From positions 323,608-387,607 of the forward strand of contig NZ_JAHYXK010000001.1 in NCBI RefSeq assembly GCF_019443125.1: a DNA stretch of 64,000 nt. The letters are read 5' to 3'. The translations under genes and the position numbers were made by a program. The first letter of the stretch is position 1. Every line of letters begins with the position of its first letter. This stretch comes from Pontibacter aydingkolensis (lineage in GTDB: Bacteria > Bacteroidota > Bacteroidia > Cytophagales > Hymenobacteraceae). This document shows, piece by piece, positions 52,344 through 59,075 of the stretch. The notes under the pieces were generated by a model that was given only the letters and a program-made list of their open reading frames with translations, did no database searches and was not told where the DNA came from.

Positions 52344-52598
52344 ATGAAAGGACAAAAGAACAGCAACCTGGAGTTTCATGGCTTTGCCAGTAACCCTGCA
52401 AAATCGTTTGAGGATGGTAAAAAAGGAAACAGACTAGCCGTTCAGGCGTCGCTTAATAAAAGCCGCCCTGCTGCTGAGACAGACAACGACAATATAGCCA
52501 ATAAGCAGTCGAAGTCTTCGCAGGGCAAAGGTTGGTCTAATGCTGGTGGCACCCGCAAAGACAGCGGCAAACAAGGCAAAGCAGACACTGAGGAATAA
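52344..52598 (+). CDS. small hydrophilic protein, unknown function (2 of 3)
   Basis: 84 residues from the ATG at 52344 (MKGQKNSNLEFHGFASNP); an in-frame TTG lies 12 nt upstream. Polar and disordered, with QGKGWSNAGGTRKDSGKQG near the C-terminus, resembling the GRGWHGDAKGHARAGSQ region of the preceding protein. The N-terminal FHGFASNP and GNRLAVQASLNKSRP stretches are the only ordered-looking parts. Function unknown. Confidence 0.6.
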   Translation: MKGQKNSNLEFHGFASNPAKSFEDGKKGNRLAVQASLNKSRPAAETDNDNIANKQSKSSQGKGWSNAGGTRKDSGKQGKADTEE

Positions 52599-52624
52599 TT
52601 TGACCTCACTTTAATTAATTGATC

Positions 52625-52804
52625 ATGAAAAATCAGGATAAGAATAAAAAGTCTGAATTAACAGACAAAGGTAAAAGCAACCCAAAGGACACAAGCAACA
52701 GTTTAGCCCGTGATAAGACGGATACCAAGCTTAACCAAAAGCAGACACCACAGGGCCGCACCGACAACGAACAGGATCGGGAACAGCGGAAACATATTCT
52801 GTAA
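52625..52804 (+). CDS. small hydrophilic protein, unknown function (3 of 3)
   Basis: 59 residues from the ATG at 52625 (MKNQDKNKKSELTDKG). More than half of the residues are Lys, Asp, Asn, Gln, Glu, Thr or Ser; there is no hydrophobic core, so it should be disordered. It follows the previous gene by 26 nt and ends just before a clear terminator, which suggests the three genes share a transcript. Function unknown. Confidence 0.55.
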   Translation: MKNQDKNKKSELTDKGKSNPKDTSNSLARDKTDTKLNQKQTPQGRTDNEQDREQRKHIL

Positions 52805-52824
52805 AGTATAAACTTTAGAAGAAG

Positions 52825-52856
52825 GAGCCACAGCAGCAATGTTGTGGCTCTTTTTT
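52825..52856 (+). terminator. terminator after the small-protein trio
   Basis: 8-bp arms 52825-52832 and 52843-52850 (GAGCCACA/TGTGGCTC) followed by six T (52851-52856). Confidence 0.85.
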
Positions 52857-53002
52857 GTGGGCCGAGTGGATAGCGCAGGTATGAAAGATACTTTGTATAT
52901 TGAGTTAAAGTTATACGGTTATATTTGCTTAACCTACTACAGATATAGTGCAGACAACCCTATGTCCACGCATAGCCAATAGTTACCTCTTCTCCAAAAA
53001 CT

Positions 53003-53533
53003 GTGAAACCCAGAAAACTAACTCTCTACATTGCCATGAGCCTGGATGGTTACATTGCCAAACCGGACGATGACCTGTCGTGGCTCTCTATAGTAGAAAC
53101 TGAAGGCGAAGACTATGGCTACAGCGAGTTTATAGCAACAGTAGATACTATTATACTTGGCAAACGGACCTATGATAAAGTGCTAAGTATGGGAGTTGGT
53201 TTTCCGCACGCAAAAAAAGACTGCTACATTATTACACGCACACCACAAGAGCCAAAAGGTAAGGTTAAGTTTTATACCGGCGACATTAAAGAACTGGTAA
53301 CTAGACTCAAGGCTGAAGAAGGCGGCACTATTTTCTGTGATGGCGGGGGGCAGGTTATAAAAATGCTGCTCCAGCACCAACTCATCGACGAGTACATCAT
53401 CTCCATTATCCCTATACTTTTAGGCGACGGCATCCGGCTTTTCCAGGGCGGGTTTCCAGAGCAGCAAGTCAAACTGGTAGATACTAAAAGCTATAAGTCG
53501 GGTCTAGTGCAACTGCATTATATTAGGATGTAG
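53003..53533 (+). CDS. dihydrofolate reductase family protein (RibD C-terminal type)
   Basis: 176 residues with a GTG start at 53003 (MKPRKLTLYIAMSLDGYIA). NADPH-type motifs: SLDGYIAKPDDD, TIILGKRTYDKV, IFCDGGGQVIKMLL and IPILLGDGIRLF, as in the RibD_C group that shares the DHFR fold. These stand-alone proteins are usually annotated as reductases of unknown substrate. It is not the folate-pathway FolA. A monocistronic gene. Confidence 0.85.
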   Translation: MKPRKLTLYIAMSLDGYIAKPDDDLSWLSIVETEGEDYGYSEFIATVDTIILGKRTYDKVLSMGVGFPHAKKDCYIITRTPQEPKGKVKFYTGDIKELVTRLKAEEGGTIFCDGGGQVIKMLLQHQLIDEYIISIIPILLGDGIRLFQGGFPEQQVKLVDTKSYKSGLVQLHYIRM

Positions 53534-53593
53534 CCGTATCTGTTTTTACTGGCGTGGAGATTCTTCCGGTTCATACAAATGATGCCGGGACAG

Positions 53594-53665
53594 TGCTACT
53601 TGACTGGGCCAGAGGCCCACGCTATAGCTAATCACGAGCGAGGACGCTCGCGCCATAAGCTACTG
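53594..53665. repeat. REP-like element with two hairpins
   Basis: GGGCC-AGA-GGCCC (53606-53618) and GAGCG-AGGA-CGCTC (53636-53649) form two short GC-rich hairpins in an otherwise A/T-rich spacer. The GC-rich hairpin pair outside any gene looks like a palindromic interspersed repeat, and from memory similar strings recur in related genomes. Only one copy is in this window. Confidence 0.45.
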
Positions 53666-53747
53666 CCTTTCAGAATAATATATTGCTACTTTCAAGAGTA
53701 AGACTTTTTACCTTCACTCTTTAACTTTATTACCATTAGCACCATGT

Positions 53748-53780
53748 TGTCATCCTGAAAGGATCTTGGTAGAAGGGAGG
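53748..53780. repeat. TGTCATCCTGAAAGGATCT repeat
   Basis: The string TGTCATCCTGAAAGGATCT with an internal imperfect palindrome (ATCCTGAAAGGAT) resembles a short interspersed repeat often seen between genes in Bacteroidota genomes. One copy here; identity from memory. Confidence 0.45.
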
Positions 53781-53885
53781 ATAAGCCGTAGCTACAAAAA
53801 TTTATACTTCAGCTAAAACAGCGGCAGAATTCTTTCTGAATAAGGCAGGTAGCTGCTAATATTAGAGATAGGCAAACAAAATTTG

Positions 53886-54485
53886 CTACTTCTTTCGGCT
53901 CACCCACTTATTCCCCTTCACCCAGAAACGCCAGGGCAGTTGGGCATCTTCGCCGGCATAATCTATACCAATACGTGGGCCAGCAGCTATACTTTGCTCT
54001 GGCAGTTTTATACTTTTATCCTCCAGCCAGATGGTGTTGCCGGTAAGGTCTTCGCCGTAGTGTTTTCTATTAATGCCCAAAGCTACACTTGTCACGCCGG
54101 GGCCAGCGGTGAGGTTGGGCTTTATACTTTCGAAACCTCTCCTGAGCAGCATCTCCTCCACTCCTACTTCCGGTTCAATGGCTCTTATCAGCACGGCATC
54201 TGCCCTGTCTTTTTCGTTGGTGATGATATTGAAGAGGTTGTAGATACCGTACACCAGGTATACATACGCCACGCCTCCCTCGTTGTACATGATCTCGGTG
54301 CGCTGAGTGCGACGGTTCAGGTGTGCGTGGCAGGCCCTGTCGTTTTCCCCGGCATAAGCTTCCGTTTCCACGATCATGCCTCCCGTTAACATGCCATCAA
54401 TATGGGAGTAAACATACTTCCCGATCAGTTCTTTGGCTATTCCCACTACATCGGGCCGGGTATAGAATTCTTTAGGCAGCTTCAA
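53886..54485 (-). CDS. 3-methyladenine DNA glycosylase, Aag/Mpg family
   Basis: Base-excision repair enzyme that removes alkylated purines, 199 residues. It shows the family's active-site region VETEAYAGENDRACHAH near residues 38-55 with the catalytic glutamate, YVYLVYGIYNLFNIIT, AVLIRAIEP, and the GPG turn in LTAGPGVTSVALGI. The length is typical and the frame intact. Monocistronic, divergent from the cobalamin-regulated unit. Confidence 0.93.
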   Translation of the reverse strand: MKLPKEFYTRPDVVGIAKELIGKYVYSHIDGMLTGGMIVETEAYAGENDRACHAHLNRRTQRTEIMYNEGGVAYVYLVYGIYNLFNIITNEKDRADAVLIRAIEPEVGVEEMLLRRGFESIKPNLTAGPGVTSVALGINRKHYGEDLTGNTIWLEDKSIKLPEQSIAAGPRIGIDYAGEDAQLPWRFWVKGNKWVSRKK

Positions 54486-54592
54486 AGTTTGGTTGTTCGT
54501 TAATAGTTATTCGCATTTGGTCTTACGTGTATTTTCTTTGTTAGAGTTTAACCATTTAGCAATTTAACCTTCAACAATTCATAATTAGTACT

Positions 54593-54600
54593 TACCTTTG
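54593..54600 (+). promoter_or_regulatory. candidate promoter for the B12-regulated unit
   Basis: TACCTTTG fits the TAnnTTTG box just before the riboswitch, which would place the transcript start near 54607. No clear -33 TTTG. Confidence 0.6.
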
Positions 54601-54610
54601 CCTCAGATTG

Positions 54611-54800
54611 GTGGTTATAAGACTTTCGTTTTATGGCCTTAAAAGGGAAGCAGGTGTGAATCCTGCGCTGTTCCCGCAACTGTCATCTTCAATAAAGGCT
54701 TAGTCCATTTCACCATTGCCACTGTGTTGCCAGCAACATGGGAAGGCGGACTAAGGAAGAGAGCCAGGAGACCTGCCAGTCCGACACACGATTTGTCGTA
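54611..54800 (+). ncRNA. cobalamin riboswitch
   Basis: The leader carries the conserved core GGGAAGCAGGTGTGAATCC (54645-54663) with CTGTTCCCGCAACTGT, followed about 100 nt later by the B12 box GAGCCAGGAGACCTGCC (54761-54777). This is the recognisable pattern of the adenosylcobalamin/cobalamin riboswitch family. It lies directly upstream of a TonB-dependent receptor, so binding of B12 should lower receptor expression. The expression platform (54780-54860) was not resolved. Confidence 0.92.
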
Positions 54801-54900
54801 TGCTTTCGGGTAAAAAGCTGCACGGCTTCCGCAATACCTGCGTTTGCTGTTCTGCCCTTTAACCTGCCAGGCATGCTTCGGGACTAAAGCAAACAAAGCA

Positions 54901-56820
54901 TTGGCACGATTTCCTTTTATTAAAGTATGGCTATTAGGCTGTTCCGTTGTCCTTTCGCATGTGGCACTGGCGCAACAACCTGATTCTGCGCGGCACCAAT
55001 TGCGCACCGTTGAGATTTTTGGCAAACCAGCCGAAGTATATGCAGCCGGCAGTCGTGTAGCGCAATTGGATAGCAGCTACCTAAGTACGTATGCTTCCGG
55101 CTCACTGGCACAGGCGCTACAGGCACGCACCCCTATTTATTTTAAAAACTACGGCGTTAGCGGCATTTCATCGGTTGCATTCAGGGGCACCAACGCCTCC
55201 CAAACTGCTGTGCTCTGGAATGGCCTCAATATCTCTTCTCCCACTTTGGGGCAGGCTGATTTCTCAACTATACCAGTTACAAGCTTTGGCGATGTGGCGG
55301 TGCAGTTTGGCGCAGCAGGGGCAGCTTATGGCAGCGGAGCTATTGGCGGCGCGGTTCTATTAAGCTCACCAAAGTATACCAGCAAAGGACTAAGTGCAAC
55401 TATACAATCAGAAATTGGCAGCTTTGGACGTTACTTTGGCAACGGAAGCATAACATATGGTTCCTCTAAAGTACAGACAAGTACTGGTGTATACATTGGA
55501 CAGGCGGCCAACAACTTTAAATATAAAGACCTCACGCAAATCCAAACTCCGGAGGCACGGCAGGAAAATGCGGCTGTAGCGCAACATGGCATCACACAAG
55601 ACCTTACCTGGCAACTGGCATATAACACAAAACTAGCCTTGCACGGTTGGTATACTTTTGCAGACAGAGAAGTGCAGCCTGCTATGGGCTCAGCGGCAAA
55701 CAACGCACGCATGCAGGACAAGAACCTGCGCCTGATGGCCGAACTGGAGCACGACAGCCGTTGGGGGCAAACTGAGGTAAAGGCAGCATACTTCAACGAT
55801 TACCTGCATTACACCAATACTTCTACCAACTCTGTAGCAGATATAAGCACCTACCAACTGCAGGCAGAGCAGACCTATACGCATGGCAAGCGCTGGAGCC
55901 TGCGCGGAGGTGTAAACCTGCAGCACTTTTCAGCTGAAAGCAGTGGCTATGCCGGGGAGCAAACCGAAAACCGCGCCTCTGCCTTTGCCTTACTTCGCTA
56001 CGACCCATCCTCCAGAATTAAGCTGAGCCTGAACCTGCGGCAGGCAGTAGTAGAAGGGTACAATCCTAAACCAGCACCTGCACTTGGCTTCGACTGGAAG
56101 TTCTACAACGACAACACAAACCAACTCTCCCTGAAGGGCAATGTGGCTGGCAGTTATCGCATACCAACCCTAAACGATCGCTTCTGGATAGGCGCTGGCA
56201 ACCCCGACCTGAAGCCAGAGCAGGGCTGGAGTTACGAAAGCGGCCTGCGCCACTTGTTTATACTTGGCAACACCCTGTTGCTCGAAACCGAACTTACCGC
56301 TTACCAGATGCTCGTAGACAATTGGATACAGTGGTTTCCAGATGCTACAGGACGTTGGCGGCCTGTAAATCTGTTTAGAGTAGCATCTAAGGGCGTAGAG
56401 GCAGGCACAAAAGCAACGGCGACAATAGGCGAAGCAAAGTTAAGTGCAACTGCAGGCTATACTTATACTTCATCAGAGCAGGTAAAAGTATACGAGGGCA
56501 GCGGCGACAAAGGAAAACAACTGATGTACGTGCCCCACCACAAAGCTATACTTGGCGCCGATGCTACTTACAAAGGCTGGTCTGTACTTAGTAACTTAAA
56601 CTATACTGGCCTCCGCTATATCAGCAATTCCGAGTCTGGTTACCTGGAGGATTTTATACTACTGGACCTGGTCCTGAGCAAGAAATTACAGCTGCAAAAA
56701 AGCCAGCTTATACTTACGCTGCGCTCCGATAATGTGACCAGCGCCACTTACCATACGATGGCTTACCATGCCATGCCACCGCGCGGTTATACTTTCAACA
56801 TCCGATTTATCATACCTTAA
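54901..56820 (+). CDS. TonB-dependent outer-membrane receptor, BtuB-like
   Basis: Outer-membrane barrel for energy-dependent uptake, 639 residues. A TTG start at 54901 (MARFPFIKVWLLG) gives a neat signal peptide ending VALA; the open frame extends upstream to 54844, but no ATG is in frame. The plug domain contains SLAQALQARTPIYFKNYG, VAFRGTNASQTAVLWNG and YGSGAIGGAVLL; the barrel ends in aromatic strands, last GYTFNIRFIIP. The upstream riboswitch points to cobalamin or a related corrinoid as cargo. The ExbB/ExbD/TonB proteins are not in the window. Confidence 0.88.
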   Translation: MARFPFIKVWLLGCSVVLSHVALAQQPDSARHQLRTVEIFGKPAEVYAAGSRVAQLDSSYLSTYASGSLAQALQARTPIYFKNYGVSGISSVAFRGTNASQTAVLWNGLNISSPTLGQADFSTIPVTSFGDVAVQFGAAGAAYGSGAIGGAVLLSSPKYTSKGLSATIQSEIGSFGRYFGNGSITYGSSKVQTSTGVYIGQAANNFKYKDLTQIQTPEARQENAAVAQHGITQDLTWQLAYNTKLALHGWYTFADREVQPAMGSAANNARMQDKNLRLMAELEHDSRWGQTEVKAAYFNDYLHYTNTSTNSVADISTYQLQAEQTYTHGKRWSLRGGVNLQHFSAESSGYAGEQTENRASAFALLRYDPSSRIKLSLNLRQAVVEGYNPKPAPALGFDWKFYNDNTNQLSLKGNVAGSYRIPTLNDRFWIGAGNPDLKPEQGWSYESGLRHLFILGNTLLLETELTAYQMLVDNWIQWFPDATGRWRPVNLFRVASKGVEAGTKATATIGEAKLSATAGYTYTSSEQVKVYEGSGDKGKQLMYVPHHKAILGADATYKGWSVLSNLNYTGLRYISNSESGYLEDFILLDLVLSKKLQLQKSQLILTLRSDNVTSATYHTMAYHAMPPRGYTFNIRFIIP

Positions 56821-56839
56821 CTTATACTTTTATCAAGAA

Positions 56840-57928
56840 ATGAAAAAAAACAGCTTATTCCGCAGCTTGCTAACGGCGGCCGTCCTTTCGGTTATTTCTT
56901 TAAGCTTTACCAGTTGCGACAATGAGGACAGCGGTCCTTCGGGAGCGTATGCTGAAAACGGTGTTTTCGTAGTGAACGAGGGCAACTTTGGCTACCCGAC
57001 CAGCTCACTTTCTTACTACAACAAAGGCACGCAGGAAGTACAAAACAATATCTTCAAGAAGGAAAACCAGGATCGTCCGCTTGGCGATGTGGCACAAAGT
57101 ATGGCCTTTCACGGTGACCGCGCCTTTATAGTGGTTAATAACAGCAACAAAATTGAGGTTGTTAACAGGTATACCTTTAAATCAGAAGGCGTGATCGAGG
57201 GACTGAGCGGCCCGCGTTATTTTGTAGCGCTAAACGGTAACAAAGGCTATGTAACGGAATGGTTACCATCGAACCCCGACTGGAGCTACAACAATGGCCG
57301 TGTCTCTGTTATCGACCTGAACACTTTTACTGTACTTAAAACCATACAAGTAGGCCTGCAGCCGGAGAAACTTTTAATAGCAGGCGGCAAAGTATATGTT
57401 ACAAACTCAGGAGGCAGCACAATAACAGTTATTAGTACTGTCACTGATGCCATCGAAAAAAACATCTCAGTAACCCATGGCCCGAACAGCCTTGTGCTGG
57501 ACAAAAATAATGCGCTTTGGGTGCTTAGCTCAGGGTTCAAGAACTGGCAAGCTGATCCATCAACCTACTCAGCAGCAGCCCTCACTAAAATTATTACAAC
57601 TGCCAATGAAGTTACAGGCACTTATACTTTTCCGGAAGTATCTGCCGGGGCTAGTAAACTGGTACAGAGCGGCGCCAAAGACGCACTGTACTACAGCTAC
57701 GGCGGCAAAGTATACCGACAGCCAATTGCCTCCGAAAGCCTTTCCCATACCATGGTTATCGACAAAAACTTTTATGGCATTGGCGTAGACCCCGAAACAG
57801 GATACATCTATGGCGGAGACGCCAACGGGTTTACCGGCGACGGAACAGTATATGTGTATAATACTGAGGGCACTAAAGTAACAGAGTTTAGAGTAGGAAT
57901 CGCCCCCAACGGGTTCGTGTTTAATTAG
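56840..57928 (+). CDS. DUF5074/YncE-like beta-propeller lipoprotein
   Basis: 362 residues from the ATG at 56840; the lipoprotein signal ends SFTSC near residue 23. The rest is a beta-propeller with repeats such as GRVSVIDLNTFTVLKTIQVG, GGKVYVTNSGGSTITVIST and NGFTGDGTVYVYNTEGTKV, the pattern of DUF5074/YncE proteins. It follows the receptor gene by 19 nt and so shares the riboswitch. A surface B12-capture partner of the receptor is a reasonable inference, not shown. A terminator follows. Confidence 0.85.
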   Translation: MKKNSLFRSLLTAAVLSVISLSFTSCDNEDSGPSGAYAENGVFVVNEGNFGYPTSSLSYYNKGTQEVQNNIFKKENQDRPLGDVAQSMAFHGDRAFIVVNNSNKIEVVNRYTFKSEGVIEGLSGPRYFVALNGNKGYVTEWLPSNPDWSYNNGRVSVIDLNTFTVLKTIQVGLQPEKLLIAGGKVYVTNSGGSTITVISTVTDAIEKNISVTHGPNSLVLDKNNALWVLSSGFKNWQADPSTYSAAALTKIITTANEVTGTYTFPEVSAGASKLVQSGAKDALYYSYGGKVYRQPIASESLSHTMVIDKNFYGIGVDPETGYIYGGDANGFTGDGTVYVYNTEGTKVTEFRVGIAPNGFVFN

Positions 57929-57936
57929 CCTTAGCA

Positions 57937-57983
57937 CCAATAAAAAATGCCTGTACTATTATACAAGCATTTTTTATTGGTTT
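57937..57983. terminator. terminator after the B12-uptake unit (bidirectional)
   Basis: Perfect 14-bp arms 57937-57950 and 57967-57980 (CCAATAAAAAATGC/GCATTTTTTATTGG), A/T-rich at the open end, between converging genes. Confidence 0.8.
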
Positions 57984-57988
57984 AGCTT

Positions 57989-58312
57989 TTACTGCTTCTT
58001 TACATCGTCACGCTTTACGCCTTTTCCTTTGCCATCGTAGGCGCCGTCACCTATAGCTCTGGCTCTATTATCATCATGGTTTTCATGGTCAGCGTGGTCG
58101 TAGTGGCTTTCCATATCTGTGGTGTCCCTGTATTCACTCATCGGGTCATCATCTTTTTCTATCATAGAACCTTCTTCTTTTATATCACTTCGCTCTGTGT
58201 TTATTTCGCCGGGGTCTGTGCCAGTACTGCAAGAGCTAAGTCCTGCAACGCTAAACATACTTAAGGCTGATGCCACCACAAGGACTTTTATATCTTTAAT
58301 ATTCATGATCAT
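57989..58312 (-). CDS. small acidic lipoprotein, unknown function
   Basis: 107 residues; two ATG codons (58312 and 58306) are possible. Lipoprotein signal peptide ending LSSC near residue 28. The mature part is highly charged, rich in Asp, Glu and His (SHYDHADHENHDDN at about residues 70-83), and ends basic (KGKGVKRDDVKKQ). The His/Asp cluster could bind metal, which is only a guess. It converges with the DUF5074 gene. Confidence 0.65.
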   Translation of the reverse strand: MIMNIKDIKVLVVASALSMFSVAGLSSCSTGTDPGEINTERSDIKEEGSMIEKDDDPMSEYRDTTDMESHYDHADHENHDDNRARAIGDGAYDGKGKGVKRDDVKKQ

Positions 58313-58452
58313 GTCGGTTTAGTTTTACAATTTGCCAATGCTCCGTTACAGCTAATGGCTATTAAATGTACGTTCAGCTTACGTATAGAGTTAAAAATAG
58401 CCATCTCCAAAGCTATAAACGTATTTAAAGTATAACCTTAGAAAGAGTATCT

Positions 58453-58617
58453 ATGAAAGAGAAAAAAACGAACACCCCCATCAACAAAACTACTAAAGAC
58501 GATTCTTCTGATGTAGAGCGCGTGAAACAGAGTAAGACCACACCGCCGCCACAGCCAGCTAAACCGGAACAAAACCAATCGCGGGAGGAGGAGGATGCAC
58601 AAAAAGGACACTCCTGA
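58453..58617 (+). CDS. very small polar protein, unknown function
   Basis: 54 residues (MKEKKTNTPINKTT start) consisting almost entirely of Lys, Glu, Gln, Asp, Thr, Pro and Ser, with a central proline run (TTPPPQPAKPEQ). No hydrophobic core or signal peptide, so it is predicted disordered. Its composition resembles the three small genes at 52.0-52.8 kb. It is too short for confident gene calling; the start context and a same-strand neighbour make it plausible. Confidence 0.4.
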   Translation: MKEKKTNTPINKTTKDDSSDVERVKQSKTTPPPQPAKPEQNQSREEEDAQKGHS

Positions 58618-58641
58618 AGTATACTCTAAAGTATAAAGCTG

Positions 58642-58649
58642 TACCTTTG
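58642..58649 (+). promoter_or_regulatory. candidate -7 box for the DUF2798 gene
   Basis: TACCTTTG fits TAnnTTTG and lies 20 nt before the ATG at 58669, so the leader would be about 15 nt. No -33 TTTG; two AAGTATA heptamers fill that area. Confidence 0.5.
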
Positions 58650-58668
58650 CGCTGTTAGTAAACAGTTT

Positions 58669-58893
58669 ATGAGAAAATACATAAAGCCGCAGCTTAAGCG
58701 TAAAGTCATTATCATTGCTATTATAAGCCTTTTGCTGGCTTCGGCGCTGGAGCTTTATACTTTCGGAGCTAACTCCGATTTCCTGATGCGTTGGTTCCGC
58801 AGCTTTTTCGTGATCTTTACGATGGTGAGCCTTACGGTTCTGGTTATCGTGCCGGCAATAAACTATGCGGTTAATAAAGCAGCTGGCAAGTAA
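58669..58893 (+). CDS. DUF2798-like small membrane protein
   Basis: 74 residues with two hydrophobic segments, about 13-30 (VIIIAIISLLLASALELY) and 43-66 (FFVIFTMVSLTVLVIVPAI), a basic N-terminus (KPQLKRKV) and a basic end (NKAAGK). This two-helix layout and length match DUF2798 membrane proteins, whose function is unknown. A terminator follows. Confidence 0.7.
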   Translation: MRKYIKPQLKRKVIIIAIISLLLASALELYTFGANSDFLMRWFRSFFVIFTMVSLTVLVIVPAINYAVNKAAGK

Positions 58894-58920
58894 GTATAAA
58901 TTGATTTATGATAAAGTGTA

Positions 58921-58948
58921 AAGCCTGCTGCTGATGCAGGCTTTTTTG
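58921..58948 (+). terminator. terminator after the DUF2798 gene
   Basis: 6-bp arms 58923-58928 and 58936-58941 (GCCTGC/GCAGGC) with a 7-nt loop and six T (58942-58947). Confidence 0.75.
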
Positions 58949-59039
58949 TTGGATATGGCACCGTAAATCCTCTTCTGAACCTCTCCCACCCCCCAACTGT
59001 TGGGAAGTATAAAATCGTACATTGTACCGGCAGAATGTC

Positions 59040-59047
59040 TAATTTTG
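59040..59047 (+). promoter_or_regulatory. -7 box for the radical SAM gene
   Basis: TAATTTTG fits TAnnTTTG and would start transcription near 59053, about 23 nt before the TTG codon at 59076. It supports that start, since no ATG lies between. Confidence 0.55.
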
Positions 59048-59075
59048 CCACTATATTAACCAAAGCCATACTATT

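Larger units (their letters stand above)
53534..53885. other. intergenic region with repeat elements
   Basis: About 350 nt without a gene, between two converging genes. It contains two stretches that look like copies of interspersed repeats (53594-53665 and 53748-53780), one heptamer of the AAGTATA type (near 53803) and A/T-rich filler. Confidence 0.6.

Noticed and set aside
52860..53002. GATACTTTG as a -7 promoter box before the reductase gene
   Set aside because: The spacing between TA and TTTG is one base short of TAnnTTTG and no -33 box is present.
53883..54389. 168-codon plus-strand open frame
   Set aside because: Antisense to the DNA glycosylase gene.
54844..54900. Upstream extension of the TonB receptor frame
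   Set aside because: Would add about 19 residues before the signal peptide and lies against the riboswitch; the TTG at 54901 gives a normal signal peptide.
54639..55025. 128-codon minus-strand open frame over the B12 leader
   Set aside because: Overlaps the riboswitch and the receptor start; no family features.
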